From Lacticaseibacillus casei DSM 20011 = JCM 1134 = ATCC 393 (GTDB lineage Bacteria; Bacillota; Bacilli; Lactobacillales; Lactobacillaceae): a stretch of 64,000 bases of DNA. Shown here in pieces: positions 29,698 through 39,395 of the stretch. The translations under genes and the position numbers were made by a program. The DNA lies in contig NZ_AP012544.1 in NCBI RefSeq assembly GCF_000829055.1, positions 2,542,001 to 2,606,000 on the forward strand, in the 5' to 3' direction. The notes beneath the pieces are model-generated. The model saw only the letters and a program-made list of their open reading frames with translations. It was not told where the DNA came from and made no database searches. The first letter of the stretch is position 1. Every line of letters starts with the position of its first letter.

Positions 29698-31023
29698 TTA
29701 AAACAAATACTGCAAATCACTCTGTGCACTCGGATAAGCATAGATCTGATTAAGCTCGGCTGGCTTTTTACCTGCGTCAATGGCTGCGGCGAAAGTATTG
29801 ATCAGGTCTTCTGCCAAACTGGCAAGGACGACCGCACCAGCGAGTTTGCCGGTTGTTTTGTCGACAATCGTCCACACCTGCGCGTCCGGATCCTGCAGAC
29901 GGTGATACGTGTACCATTGAGTGATATCGTTATGGACCACCTTGTAGCGATCAGGCGCAGCTTCTGCGTCTTCCAGTGCCACGCCGACTTTGGCAAGCTC
30001 GGTAGGTCCAAAGACAATCGTTGGGATCGCAGGATAATGAATCGGCTCCTGATCGCCCAGAATCTGGCTGGCCACATAGCGTCCTTCAAATCCAGCAACT
30101 GGTGTCAGTTTCGGTTGCGGCTTCAAATTCACATCGCCGAGCGCGTAGATATTTGGAACGACCGTGCACAAATGATCATCCACCGGAATCCCGCGGGTGT
30201 CCGCCTTAATCCCGGCATTAGCAAGACCGAGGTCAGCAACGTTGGCAATGCGCCCCATGGCCGTAATCGCCATATCGACATTCATGTCAAAATCATCCGC
30301 ATGCAGATGCGTCATCGTGCCGAGCGGACTGATTTTCGTGAGTTCAACATTAGGGTGAAAATGAATGCCGGACTTAATCAACAGCTGCTTCAACGCTTCG
30401 GTGGCGACTTTTGGGAAAGCCCGCAGTAAGCGATCAGAGTGCCCGATGATATGCACTTCCGCACCGGCAGCGGCCGCAATATTGGCGAGCTCGACACTGA
30501 CGTACCCGGCACCGATAAACGCGATGCTGGTCGGCAGCTCATCTAAATCCAGAAAATCGCGGCTTGTTTTCAACAAATTGGCACCGGGAATATCCGGAAA
30601 GCGCGGCGTGTGGCCCGTCGCGATGACAATATGTTCACCTGTGACATTTTGCGAACCGACTTTAACGGCGTGTTCACCGAGCAACTGTGCCCGGCCATAT
30701 AATGTTTTAATGCCGGTGCGGGTTAAGCCGTTCAAGGTCCCAGCCGGAATGCCACTCGTATAACCACGCTTAAACGCCATCAAGGACGGCCAATCAATTT
30801 TAGCCGTTCCGCTAATCCCAAAACCGTTCATCCGCAAGGCGGCATTTTTCACTTCGACACCGCTATACAGCATCTTTTTCGGATCACAGCCGTAGTTGGG
30901 GCAGGTGCCGCCCCACAGATCGCCTTCAATGACCAATACCTTCTGTTGCGCCGCGAGACCATAAGCAGCAGCTAAGCCACCGGGGCCGCCACCGATCACA
31001 ATCGTGTCATAATCATATGCCAT
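29698..31023 (-). CDS. FAD-dependent pyridine nucleotide-disulfide oxidoreductase
   Basis: 441 residues. FAD-binding GGGPGGLAAAYG near residue 12, redox disulfide WGGTCPNYGCDPKK near residue 40, second Rossmann GAGYVSVELA near 168, FAD motif YALGDV near 290. The C-terminal HPT..E catalytic dyad of lipoamide/glutathione reductases is replaced by YAYPSAQSD, so it is not a classical member and may resemble RclA-like enzymes. ATG 31023 lies eight bases after GGAG, 5 bases beyond the ABC ATPase stop, suggesting one transcript with the importer. Confidence 0.85.
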   Translation of the reverse strand: MAYDYDTIVIGGGPGGLAAAYGLAAQQKVLVIEGDLWGGTCPNYGCDPKKMLYSGVEVKNAALRMNGFGISGTAKIDWPSLMAFKRGYTSGIPAGTLNGLTRTGIKTLYGRAQLLGEHAVKVGSQNVTGEHIVIATGHTPRFPDIPGANLLKTSRDFLDLDELPTSIAFIGAGYVSVELANIAAAAGAEVHIIGHSDRLLRAFPKVATEALKQLLIKSGIHFHPNVELTKISPLGTMTHLHADDFDMNVDMAITAMGRIANVADLGLANAGIKADTRGIPVDDHLCTVVPNIYALGDVNLKPQPKLTPVAGFEGRYVASQILGDQEPIHYPAIPTIVFGPTELAKVGVALEDAEAAPDRYKVVHNDITQWYTYHRLQDPDAQVWTIVDKTTGKLAGAVVLASLAEDLINTFAAAIDAGKKPAELNQIYAYPSAQSDLQYLF

Positions 31024-31028
31024 CACGA

Positions 31029-31985
31029 TCACTCCGTTTCTGTATTTTGATCAACAAATGCACTTGCCAGATAAGCAACCACACTATGAGTATTAACCAC
31101 AAACGTGCCATGGTCACTATTCACCTGCAACGTTTCATGTGCGTCTAACAGCGGCAATGCTTCCGCCAGCGTCAAGTTGCCGCCCACCGCATGCCGCGCT
31201 GACTCGGTGACCGCAAACGGCGCCAGCTGACTTAAGGTCACCTGCAACCCTTGATTGGCCTGTGCGCCCTTGAAAAGATCAGCCACAAAATCATTCGCCG
31301 GCCGGGTCGCAATCGCTTCCGGTGTGTCAACCTGCAAAAGCTTTCCACTGTGCATCACGCCGATCCGATCGCCTAGCTTCATTGCCTCCGCCATGTCATG
31401 CGTGACAAAAATCACAGTTGTTTTCATAGCACGATGCAGTTGCAGCAACATATCCTGCAGTTGGGTTCGCGAAATCGGATCAAGGGCGGAAAAAGGCTCA
31501 TCCATCAACACGACTTTAGGCCGTGATGCCAACGCACGTAAAATGCCGATCCGCTGCTGCTGGCCGCCTGAAAGTTCACTAGGCATGCGATCACGGTATT
31601 CGGCCGGCGGTAAATCAACCATTGTCAACATCTCATCGGTTGCCTGGCGAATCTTTTGGCGCGACCAGCCTTTCATCTCCGGAATCACGGCAATGTTTTG
31701 CGCAACGGTCATGGTTGGAAATAACGCAATTTGTTGCAACACATAGCCTAGATTCCACCGCAAATCGCGAACCTGATAATCCGTGAGTGGTTTACCGGCA
31801 AATTTAATGGTGCCGCTTGTCGGCTCAACTAGGCGATTGATCATTTTCAAAGTGGTCGTTTTGCCGCTGCCGGATGTCCCAACTAAAACAAAAAGTTCGC
31901 CTTGCTCCACATTCAGGCTCAAGTCATCAACCACCGGCTTGCCATCATAGGCTTTGGTCACATTTTCCAAGCTAATCAGTGCCAT
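31029..31985 (-). CDS. Osmolyte (betaine/carnitine/choline) ABC transporter ATPase
   Basis: 318 residues, OpuCA/ProV-like. Walker A GTSGSGKTT near residue 36, signature LSGGQQQRIGI near 135, Walker B VVLMDEPFSALD. The C-terminal tail of about 80 residues is in the position of CBS domains but looks shortened. It shares one base with the permease gene stop/start, so translation is coupled. It powers import of compatible solutes. Confidence 0.9.
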   Translation of the reverse strand: MALISLENVTKAYDGKPVVDDLSLNVEQGELFVLVGTSGSGKTTTLKMINRLVEPTSGTIKFAGKPLTDYQVRDLRWNLGYVLQQIALFPTMTVAQNIAVIPEMKGWSRQKIRQATDEMLTMVDLPPAEYRDRMPSELSGGQQQRIGILRALASRPKVVLMDEPFSALDPISRTQLQDMLLQLHRAMKTTVIFVTHDMAEAMKLGDRIGVMHSGKLLQVDTPEAIATRPANDFVADLFKGAQANQGLQVTLSQLAPFAVTESARHAVGGNLTLAEALPLLDAHETLQVNSDHGTFVVNTHSVVAYLASAFVDQNTETE

Positions 31986-33517
31986 CAGCGCACCTCCTTT
32001 AGCAGACCATGCCGGACAAGGTAGCGATGCGCCACCGTTGCCGCTTTCTCGCGGCGGACACTGACCGCATAGTTCATATCCTGCATCTGCTTTTCGGTGA
32101 TGTGATTCGCCAACTTATTTAACGCCGTGACCAAATGCGGATGGTGCTTGGCAAAACTGCTGCGCATGAGCGGCGCGCCGCGATAAATCGGGAACAAACC
32201 TCTGTCATCCTTCAAAGCGACAAGGTGATACTGGCGCAACTGGGCATCGGTCGTGTAGCCGTCAGTTAGATTAATCTGCCCGCGATCCAGTGCCTGGTAC
32301 CGCAACGACGGATCCATTGAATTAACCTTGAACTGCAAGCCATATTTCTGCTTAATGCCTTTATACCCATCCTGGCGATCAATGAATTCCAAGTCGAAGC
32401 CAGCGCGAATCGACGGGGCAATTTTGGCCAAATCACTAATTGTCTTCAACTGGTAGCGCTTGGCGAAACTGGCTTTGACAACCAGCGCGTAAGTATTGTT
32501 GTACGCCATGGGTTTCAGATAACGCAGTCCTTGCTTCGCCAGTAGTTGCTGGGCCAGCGGATAGTTGTTTTTGCCTGCCGCCACTTGTTTCTGTTGGGCG
32601 GCAGTTGGCTTCGTCAAGCTTTCCAGCACGGTTCCGGAAAACTCAGGGTATATGTTGATCTTATCGGTTCGCAGCGCATTGTACAAGAAGCTCGTCTGGC
32701 CAAAATTCGGTTTCAGCGTCACCTTCACATCAGGGTCGGCTTTTTGGATTAATTCCTTATACATGCTAATTAAAATGTCCGGCTCACTGCCTAATTTACC
32801 GGCAATCGTGATCGTTTCTTTAGGTGCCGTCGCCCAGTTATAAACCTGGGTGCCAGCAAAGCCCAGTAATACAATACCAACCACGCTGACACTCAGCTTC
32901 CAATTGACTTTTTGCAGTAAATTCAGTAGCCACGAAAAGACAATCGCCAACAACGCCGCCGCCAGCGCACCCATCAAGGTCAATGAAGCATCGTTGCGAT
33001 CAATGCCCAGCAGGATAAACGGCCCCAGTCCGCCGGCGCCAATCAACGCTGCCAAGGTGGCGGTGCCGATAATCAAAACCATCGCGGTGCGCACGCCGGA
33101 TAAAATGACCGGCAACGCAATCGGCAACTCGACTTTGAACAATTTGCGCAGGCGACTCATCCCAAATGCATCGGCTGCTTCTTCATACGACGGATCGATA
33201 TCCTGCAGTCCGATATAAGTATTTTGAAAAATCGGCAGCAGTGCGTAAACGACCAACGCAATGATCGCCGGTACCGTGCCGATACCGACGAATGGAATCA
33301 ACAACCCTAACAAGGCTAATGAAGGAATTGTTTGCAAAACGCCGGTTACCTGAAGTAAAACTGCCGCTACTTTGGGATGCGTCTGTACCCAAACAGCGAG
33401 CGGAATGGCAATGATGACTGCCAAAACAAGCGCAATCAGCGATATTTCAATATGTTGTCCTAAGGCATTGAGCAATTCAACGTGGCGCTCGGAAACCGTC
33501 CGCCATAAATCAGCCAT
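31985..33517 (-). CDS. Osmolyte ABC transporter permease fused to substrate-binding domain
   Basis: 510 residues. The N-terminal permease (about residues 1-215, five or six spans, with the EAADAFGMSRLRKLFKVELP coupling loop near 113) is fused to a C-terminal OpuAC-type binding domain (about 235-510, beginning ITIAGKLGSEPD). Fused OpuC/BilE-type proteins import glycine betaine, carnitine or choline; the exact solute cannot be fixed. Upstream gene of the importer operon, starting with ATG after GGAGG. Confidence 0.92.
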   Translation of the reverse strand: MADLWRTVSERHVELLNALGQHIEISLIALVLAVIIAIPLAVWVQTHPKVAAVLLQVTGVLQTIPSLALLGLLIPFVGIGTVPAIIALVVYALLPIFQNTYIGLQDIDPSYEEAADAFGMSRLRKLFKVELPIALPVILSGVRTAMVLIIGTATLAALIGAGGLGPFILLGIDRNDASLTLMGALAAALLAIVFSWLLNLLQKVNWKLSVSVVGIVLLGFAGTQVYNWATAPKETITIAGKLGSEPDILISMYKELIQKADPDVKVTLKPNFGQTSFLYNALRTDKINIYPEFSGTVLESLTKPTAAQQKQVAAGKNNYPLAQQLLAKQGLRYLKPMAYNNTYALVVKASFAKRYQLKTISDLAKIAPSIRAGFDLEFIDRQDGYKGIKQKYGLQFKVNSMDPSLRYQALDRGQINLTDGYTTDAQLRQYHLVALKDDRGLFPIYRGAPLMRSSFAKHHPHLVTALNKLANHITEKQMQDMNYAVSVRREKAATVAHRYLVRHGLLKEVR

Positions 33518-33666
33518 GTCAAACCTCCATTTACTTTAATTATTCATAAGTGTACCACCTTGATTTCCGATGCAACAACAAGCGTTATGTCGCATTACTT
33601 TACTTTTCAGGCCGCTGGGCTTAAGATTGTTGACACTATTTTAAACACGAGAGGAGCGCCGCTATT

Positions 33667-35955
33667 ATGGAGAATGCAACCAAAGCAGAAGAACAAGCAC
33701 GCGTCACGGCGGTTATCGAGAAGCTGAAGGCAAGGTTAGCGGCTATTCATGAGCAAATCGAAGCGGCGCACCGCGAAACCAGCCGCATTGAACGGGCTTA
33801 CGGTGAAAACACGAAAGTCAACGTCACCGAAGTCGATGACCAAATGGAAACCAACGCCGCTGTTCAGCAGCAAAAAGTCATGGTCGCGCGGGCCGTTGAA
33901 AACGAAACGATCCTCAAACACGAAGGTGATCGCCTGACGCTACTGGCGGACAATCCTTATTTTGGCCGTATTGACATCGATGAAGATGGTGAGCCAGATA
34001 CCCTTTATATCGGGACGGCGACGTTCATTGATGAAAATGGCGATTTTCTGGTGTATGACTGGCGCGCGCCGATTAGTTCCATTTACTACAATGGCACGCT
34101 GGGTGATGTCACCTATGAGACGCCGGCCGGAGAACAACACGCGGTTTTGAAAAATAAGCGCCAATTCCAAATTGAACATGGTCATATCAAAACCATGTTT
34201 GATACCAACGAAACCGTCGGCGATGAAATTCTGCAGTCGGTTCTTGGCGATCAATCCGACGAATACATGAAAAACATCGTCGCGACGATTCAGCGGGAAC
34301 AAAACGACATTATCCGTGACACGTCCAGTGATTTGCTGGTGGTGCAAGGGGTCGCCGGTTCCGGTAAAACTAGCGCCGTGCTTCAGCGTGTTGCCTACTT
34401 GCTGTACCACAGCCGCAGCGATCTAGATGCCGATCAGATGGTGCTCTTTTCGCCAAATAGACTTTTTGCCAATTACATTTCCCAAGTGTTGCCAAGCCTT
34501 GGTGAAAAGAACATGCGGCAGGCCACGTTATTTGAATTTTTGGCCAACCGCTTCACTGGCCTCCACGTAGAAACCCTGTTCGAACGCTATGAACACGACG
34601 CGGCAGGTTTGCCAAAAGCTGCCGAAACCATTCGCCGGTTCAAAGAAGCCCCAAGTTACTTGGAAGCCATCTATGACTTTGCCAAAAACCCGGACCGCAC
34701 GCCGCATTTCATCGATGTTGAGTTTAATGGTGAAACCTTCTTTTCCGCCGCTAATATCGCCAAGATCTATCAATCGCAACCAGCGCTGATGCAGCCAGTC
34801 GACAAGTTTACGGCCACTAAAAACGCCTTGATCAAACGCTTGAATGCCCGCATTCATATGGAAGCCAAGCAGGATTGGGCGCAATTGCAGGTTTCGGATT
34901 TATCGCAAAGTGAATTGGAAACCCTGACCGCCGATCATGAATTTGCGACGGGTGAAGACGAGCAGCAATTCGTGTCGGAAGCCATTGTCTCCAAGGCGTT
35001 TGCCCCGATTTACGATGCGCTTTACAATGATCACTTCTATGATGTGTTCCAGGATTACCAACACTTCATGGCCCAGGTCGATGCGCCGGTCAGTGACTCG
35101 ATTTGGCAGACCATGATCACGGCCTTTTCCAATGGGATTGAATCGCATCACTTGCGTCTGGAGGATGCCGCGCCACTGCTGTATCTGCGCGATCTGAGTA
35201 CGGGCAGCGGCCAAAACAGCCTGATTCAGTATGTCTTTGTCGATGAAATGCAGGATTTCAGTATGGCGCAATTGCTGTATCTGAAGCACGCGTTCCCTAA
35301 AGCAAAGTTGACGTTGCTCGGGGATGCCAAGCAGGACGTCTTTACCAGCAACTACCAGCCTAGTGACTTCATTCATGAAATCAAAGATGTTTTTGCGGGG
35401 TACAAAATTCGGCTCATTACGTTAAACAAGAGCTATCGTTCGACCCAGCCGATTACGAATTTTGCCAAAGCCTTGTTGCCTGAACACGACCATATCCAAG
35501 CCTTCAATCGCGCTGGTGACAAGCCGGAAGTTCTAACGGTTCCGCGCGCGGATGGGGCCGCGGCCTTGTCCAAGTTGGTCACGCGGCTGTTGACGGCTGA
35601 TGGCACGGTGGCGATTTTAACTAAAGACGCCCAGACTGCGGATCAACTTTACGCGACGCTCAAGCTCGACACCCCGGTCACGTTATTGTCCGCGAACGAT
35701 CACAGCCTCAAAAGTGGTTGTGTCATTCTGCCAGTTTACCTGGCCAAGGGCCTTGAATTCGATGCGGTCGTGGGTTGGGATGTCTCCGCGTCAACCTACC
35801 AAAATGAAGCCGATCGCGATATCCTCTATACCCTGTGCTCCCGCGCGTTGCACCATTTGGATCTGGTCGCACTGGACGAGCCTAGTCCATTGATCACGGC
35901 GTTGCCGACTGATCTCTATCGGCACGCTGGCGATGCTTCGGAGGCAAGGGTTTAG
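33667..35955 (+). CDS. helD: HelD-like UvrD-family helicase (RNA polymerase recycling)
   Basis: 762 residues. The N-terminal antiparallel coiled-coil region (about 1-90, charged) is typical of HelD. Walker A GVAGSGKTSAV near residue 224, Walker B-type VDEMQDFSMAQL near 525, and late motif LNKSYRSTQPI near 590 mark a superfamily 1 ATPase. HelD proteins pull stalled RNA polymerase off DNA in Gram-positive bacteria. ATG follows GAGAGGAG. Single gene; a family 1 repeat and a terminator follow. Confidence 0.9.
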   Translation: MENATKAEEQARVTAVIEKLKARLAAIHEQIEAAHRETSRIERAYGENTKVNVTEVDDQMETNAAVQQQKVMVARAVENETILKHEGDRLTLLADNPYFGRIDIDEDGEPDTLYIGTATFIDENGDFLVYDWRAPISSIYYNGTLGDVTYETPAGEQHAVLKNKRQFQIEHGHIKTMFDTNETVGDEILQSVLGDQSDEYMKNIVATIQREQNDIIRDTSSDLLVVQGVAGSGKTSAVLQRVAYLLYHSRSDLDADQMVLFSPNRLFANYISQVLPSLGEKNMRQATLFEFLANRFTGLHVETLFERYEHDAAGLPKAAETIRRFKEAPSYLEAIYDFAKNPDRTPHFIDVEFNGETFFSAANIAKIYQSQPALMQPVDKFTATKNALIKRLNARIHMEAKQDWAQLQVSDLSQSELETLTADHEFATGEDEQQFVSEAIVSKAFAPIYDALYNDHFYDVFQDYQHFMAQVDAPVSDSIWQTMITAFSNGIESHHLRLEDAAPLLYLRDLSTGSGQNSLIQYVFVDEMQDFSMAQLLYLKHAFPKAKLTLLGDAKQDVFTSNYQPSDFIHEIKDVFAGYKIRLITLNKSYRSTQPITNFAKALLPEHDHIQAFNRAGDKPEVLTVPRADGAAALSKLVTRLLTADGTVAILTKDAQTADQLYATLKLDTPVTLLSANDHSLKSGCVILPVYLAKGLEFDAVVGWDVSASTYQNEADRDILYTLCSRALHHLDLVALDEPSPLITALPTDLYRHAGDASEARV

Positions 35956-35995
35956 TTGTTTCGATTGTCCAGGGACGGGCTCAGAGTTTTATGCC

Positions 35996-36101
35996 GTGCC
36001 AAACTCCGTAATCTCCGGCCAGGAAGGGGCTGGCGACCGCGAAGCTAGAGGGGTGGACACAGCTGAGCCCCATCTGGCCTACGATTGCTCCGCTTTGGCA
36101 C
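35996..36101. repeat. Dispersed folded repeat, family 1, copy C (internally deleted)
   Basis: 106 bases. It has the same ends and outer stems as copies A and B, and the GGCGACCGCGAAGCTAGAG segment shared with copy B. Both central hairpins are missing, a loss of about 85 bases. It lies in the 3' region of helD before its terminator. Confidence 0.85.
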
Positions 36102-36137
36102 TAACGTCTTATTTCACCAACTCTGTAATATTCAGAA

Positions 36138-36188
36138 AAATCGGCACTAACGATGACTGATCCTGATCGTTAGCGCCGATTTGATTTT
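36138..36188 (+). terminator. Intrinsic terminator after helD
   Basis: AAATCGGCACTAACGAT pairs with ATCGTTAGCGCCGATTT (one mismatch), followed by a T-rich stretch. Confidence 0.78.
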
Positions 36189-36263
36189 GCAGCTAGTATT
36201 ATGCTAGCTTATTAATAGAAATTTTTAATCAACTTTCTAAATAAAAGTCCCGGAGGCAACGTC

Positions 36264-37088
36264 TTGTTCAATCTGCTTCGAACCTTCATGGCGGTTTATG
36301 AAACCCGCAGTTTCTCATTGGCCGCCGAGCAACTATTTTCCAGTCAGCCGACTGTTTCGCATCATATTCACCAGTTGGAACATGAGCTGAATGTTTCCCT
36401 TTTTGAGCGGAACAAACGCAGTGCCACCATTCCGACAGCGGCTGCCGATATCCTCTATGAATTTAGCAGCAACATGCTCGCTGACTGGGATAAAGCCAAG
36501 CAAGCGATGCAAAACACCGCTGCAACTGCTTCGGTCGAACTGAATATCGGCATTTCGCAAAGTGTCGCCGTTGTCCTGTTCCCGAGTTTGGCACGCGGTT
36601 TGAAAACAGCCTTCCCTTTTCTGGAATTCAATGTTGCCGTTTTGAATTCGCTCCAAGTGGTGAAGCAGATGGAGGCGCGGCGGCTTGATCTGGGATTTAT
36701 CGAACAACCGTTAACGCTAAAAGGTGCGGTTAGAACCACGCTTTGTGCCGATCAATTGGTGGTGGCAGGCTGGCCTACCGGTACTTGGCTCACGCGCGAG
36801 GAAGGCTCCGGCATGCGCTACTACACAACTGCCTATCTACAAGAAGCCGGCGTCACACCAGATCACCTCATGACCGTGAATAACAACAGCATGCTCCGAG
36901 CGCTGGTGCAAAACAAGGTCGGTCAGGCGTTGCTGTCGGATCGGATCGTCCCCCAAGAAGTGCCGCAGCAAACCATCGGCGCAAAGTTTCGCCGGCATTT
37001 TTACCTGTTGCAAAATCCCGATGTTCACTGGCCGCACAAGCAAGCCATGCTGGATACAATCCAGCATTTAGCCAACAAGGTCGACTAA
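36264..37088 (+). CDS. LysR-family transcriptional regulator
   Basis: 274 residues. N-terminal winged helix (about 1-60: FMAVYETRSFSLAAEQLF, then SQPTVSHHIHQLE), then a substrate-binding domain. The start is TTG 36264, seven bases after CGGAGG. It is slightly shorter than most LysR proteins (about 290-300) at the C-terminus. It converges on the TDT transporter gene, so the target is not obvious from position. Confidence 0.9.
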   Translation: MFNLLRTFMAVYETRSFSLAAEQLFSSQPTVSHHIHQLEHELNVSLFERNKRSATIPTAAADILYEFSSNMLADWDKAKQAMQNTAATASVELNIGISQSVAVVLFPSLARGLKTAFPFLEFNVAVLNSLQVVKQMEARRLDLGFIEQPLTLKGAVRTTLCADQLVVAGWPTGTWLTREEGSGMRYYTTAYLQEAGVTPDHLMTVNNNSMLRALVQNKVGQALLSDRIVPQEVPQQTIGAKFRRHFYLLQNPDVHWPHKQAMLDTIQHLANKVD

Positions 37089-37112
37089 ATTACCGCCATC
37101 GCCATCAGCTAA

Positions 37113-38084
37113 TTAATCAGTCGTATCACGCGGCGCTTGCTGAGTCTGCCAGGCGGCGCGAATATTTAAGTGCAAAAAGCGCAGGTAATGACCCGTGACA
37201 AATACCAGCATCAACGTCGCAACCAGCCATTCGCTCCACTGCACCACGCTTAACAGGTTATGGGCAACACCGGTTTTTGCGAAAATGCCGATGAAACGCG
37301 TTAACGCCGTTGCGGAAATGACCAGCGGAAACGTAAACGCCGCAAAGCTTGGGTAAAACGACAACCGCGTGTACTGGCGGATGCTGAACAGCGTGCCAAA
37401 ATATAAGCCCTGGGCGAAGACCAACATGCCGAGCGCAAACCAGAAATTAGGCTGATTAAAGCTGGCGAGATAACCGGTCAAACACAGTGAGGCCGGTGCC
37501 GCCATGATGGTCAGCAGTGGCTGGGTTGCCTCTGGTAATGGCACCACCCGCACGCGATGCACGACTACGGGAAACAACGCGGCATACAGGACAAATGCGA
37601 TCCAGAAAAGCGGTTGCCCCAAAGCAGGCACAAATTGGGCACTGGTCACCGGAATAACGCCTAATCCGACAAACGTGACGAACCAACTCGGGTAAATCAT
37701 GTGCCAGGCTTTTTGCTGCGTGAGCAAGTGCCGAGACAGGAAGAATGCCATCAGACCGAAGTGAATGAGCACCGCCATCACCCACACAACAGTCGCCACT
37801 TGGATAGGCATCCCCCAAGCGGTAAAGTAGGTGCACAAAATCATGAGCGTCATCGAAAATGTCGGCGACACCGAGGCGATGATCGGATCCTGTAAACTTT
37901 TGGCAGCATGAAGCGGGGTCAGGCAAAGCTTCAGTAAAATCACCGCAAACAGCAAAAGCGCCACAATGCCGGTGACATCCCCTGCTAGTTGCCATCCGGC
38001 TAATTTATATAAGTTCCCTAACGATGCTAGGCCCAGCGTCAAGCCGGCCATTGGTAACGGGACTTTTTTCAAAAATGTTGTCAT
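37113..38084 (-). CDS. TDT/SLAC1-type transporter (TehA-like)
   Basis: 323 residues with about ten hydrophobic spans. The pattern fits the tellurite-resistance/dicarboxylate transporter family related to plant SLAC1 anion channels. The start is ATG after GAAGGAGG. The substrate (dicarboxylate, sulfite or another anion) cannot be told from sequence. Convergent with the LysR gene. Confidence 0.82.
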   Translation of the reverse strand: MTTFLKKVPLPMAGLTLGLASLGNLYKLAGWQLAGDVTGIVALLLFAVILLKLCLTPLHAAKSLQDPIIASVSPTFSMTLMILCTYFTAWGMPIQVATVVWVMAVLIHFGLMAFFLSRHLLTQQKAWHMIYPSWFVTFVGLGVIPVTSAQFVPALGQPLFWIAFVLYAALFPVVVHRVRVVPLPEATQPLLTIMAAPASLCLTGYLASFNQPNFWFALGMLVFAQGLYFGTLFSIRQYTRLSFYPSFAAFTFPLVISATALTRFIGIFAKTGVAHNLLSVVQWSEWLVATLMLVFVTGHYLRFLHLNIRAAWQTQQAPRDTTD

Positions 38085-38183
38085 GTCAGCCTCCTTCGCA
38101 TGCCATTGAGTCTAACAAGAATGACTGGTGGAAGCTAAATGAATCTATTGCATCGTTAATATTCAGAAACTGAATAAGACTTA

Positions 38184-38227
38184 AAAAACGTTGACAGTCA
38201 GCCGCAAAGCCGACCGTCAACGTTTTT
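38184..38227. terminator. Bidirectional intrinsic terminator
   Basis: AAAAACGTTGAC.GTC.GC pairs with GC.GAC.GTCAACGTTTTT, with two mismatches. It lies just past the CPBP protease gene, which is read leftwards into it, and upstream of the TDT gene. Confidence 0.82.
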
Positions 38228-38242
38228 CAGTCCGCACACGAT

Positions 38243-38890
38243 CTAAACTAACAGGATCGTGGCATTATTAAGCATGTGTAACCCAATCGAATAACGCATG
38301 TCGCGGGTTCGCAGATAAGTCCATGCCAAGACGCCACCAAGCGCGGCGTAAATGAAGAGGTTGTAATCAATCCGTGACCCGACAACGTGGGCAAAGCCGA
38401 ACGTAAAGGCGCTGACTAGAATGCTAACCCATTGCCACTTGCGCTGTCGTAATGAGCCAAAACTGTTCATCAATAAGCCGCGAAAAAGGTACTCTTCAAC
38501 AATTGGACCGCCGACCACGGCCAATAATTTAATGCCCCAAGGATAAGTTTTCACCAGATGAAGTAAATTGCTCTGATTCGCTGCTTGCGGGGTATGTAAC
38601 AAATGCATCAGTAGCGAATTCGTTAGTTGAATGACGAAGAGCAAGCCGATTCCCTGCCAAATGACAGCAGCCGGATGCTTCACTGTCAAGGGACCTTGCT
38701 GCCGATACCACCGGCGATAGACCAGCATTAACAGCCCGATCAATACCCCAAACGAAATGACAAACGCGCCAATCGCGCCATAAGCACCCCAAGCCGCTTC
38801 CCCACGAACCAGTGCCAACTCAGCAAACGAGTATAAGATAAACCCAATGCCGACGCCTAATACCTGTAAAAAAGAATGGAATATTTTCAA
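38243..38890 (-). CDS. CPBP family intramembrane metalloprotease
   Basis: 215 residues with about six or seven spans. The CPBP motifs are in order: EEYLFRGLL near residue 143 (EExxxR), FTFGFAHVVG near 175 (FxxxH) and a following ALGGVLAWTYL. Relatives process prenylated proteins or contribute to bacteriocin immunity; no bacteriocin gene is nearby. The start is TTG 38890, eight bases after AAAGGA. Confidence 0.9.
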   Translation of the reverse strand: MKIFHSFLQVLGVGIGFILYSFAELALVRGEAAWGAYGAIGAFVISFGVLIGLLMLVYRRWYRQQGPLTVKHPAAVIWQGIGLLFVIQLTNSLLMHLLHTPQAANQSNLLHLVKTYPWGIKLLAVVGGPIVEEYLFRGLLMNSFGSLRQRKWQWVSILVSAFTFGFAHVVGSRIDYNLFIYAALGGVLAWTYLRTRDMRYSIGLHMLNNATILLV

Positions 38891-39071
38891 AGTTAACGTC
38901 CTTTCAAGGGAGAGTCGTTACTGTTTCATCATACCAATAATTTCTCGAGCACCAAAATCTTGGGCTTTCGTTGGTCACGCAGATCGTGATAAGGTTCGTT
39001 CGCGTTCCACCCTTTTAACTGCAGAAAAAAAGCCCAACAGATCAACTGACCTGTCAGGCAACGTCATTTGC

Positions 39072-39144
39072 AGCCGTCTATCGGGCTTGAACCGACGACC
39101 TCATCCTTACCATGGATGCGCTCTACCGACTGAGCTAAGACGGC
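39072..39144 (-). tRNA. tRNA-Thr (anticodon GGT)
   Basis: 73 bases. Acceptor stem GCCGTCT/AGACGGC, D arm with AGCTCAGTCGGTAGAGC, anticodon stem CATCC/GGATG around ATGGTAA (anticodon GGT), T arm GTCGGTTCAAGCCCGAT. The CCA end is not encoded. It lies alone upstream of the PTS locus. Confidence 0.95.
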
Positions 39145-39322
39145 AAATGTTTCGGTTGTTTAAAAACAACTGCCTAATTAATGTACACTAAATCTCCAGC
39201 ACTCGCAAGCTTTTTTTGGAAAAAGTCGCCTGGATGTCGACTAAGAATGGGCTGACTGCGCTATTGGATCCTGAAAGAAATATCAATGAGAATGGAAAGT
39301 CTGATACTAGTACCTAAAAGCA

Positions 39323-39336
39323 GGAAAGCGCTTTTG
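39323..39336 (+). promoter_or_regulatory. Candidate cre site (CcpA operator)
   Basis: GGAAAGCGCTTTTG differs from the palindromic TGAAAGCGCTTTCA form at few positions. It lies about 60 bases before the PTS EIIBC start, where carbon catabolite repression would be expected. Confidence 0.65.
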
Positions 39337-39395
39337 TTGCAGTCGGGAATCAGGTAATCTCCATATTGAAATTAAACAAACGGAGGTCCACCGAT

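Noticed and set aside
39072..39144. tRNA-Thr as an integration site for the PTS locus
   Set aside because: The locus lies on the 5' side of the tRNA, no integrase or duplicated tRNA end is seen, and the locus reads like an ordinary carbohydrate operon.
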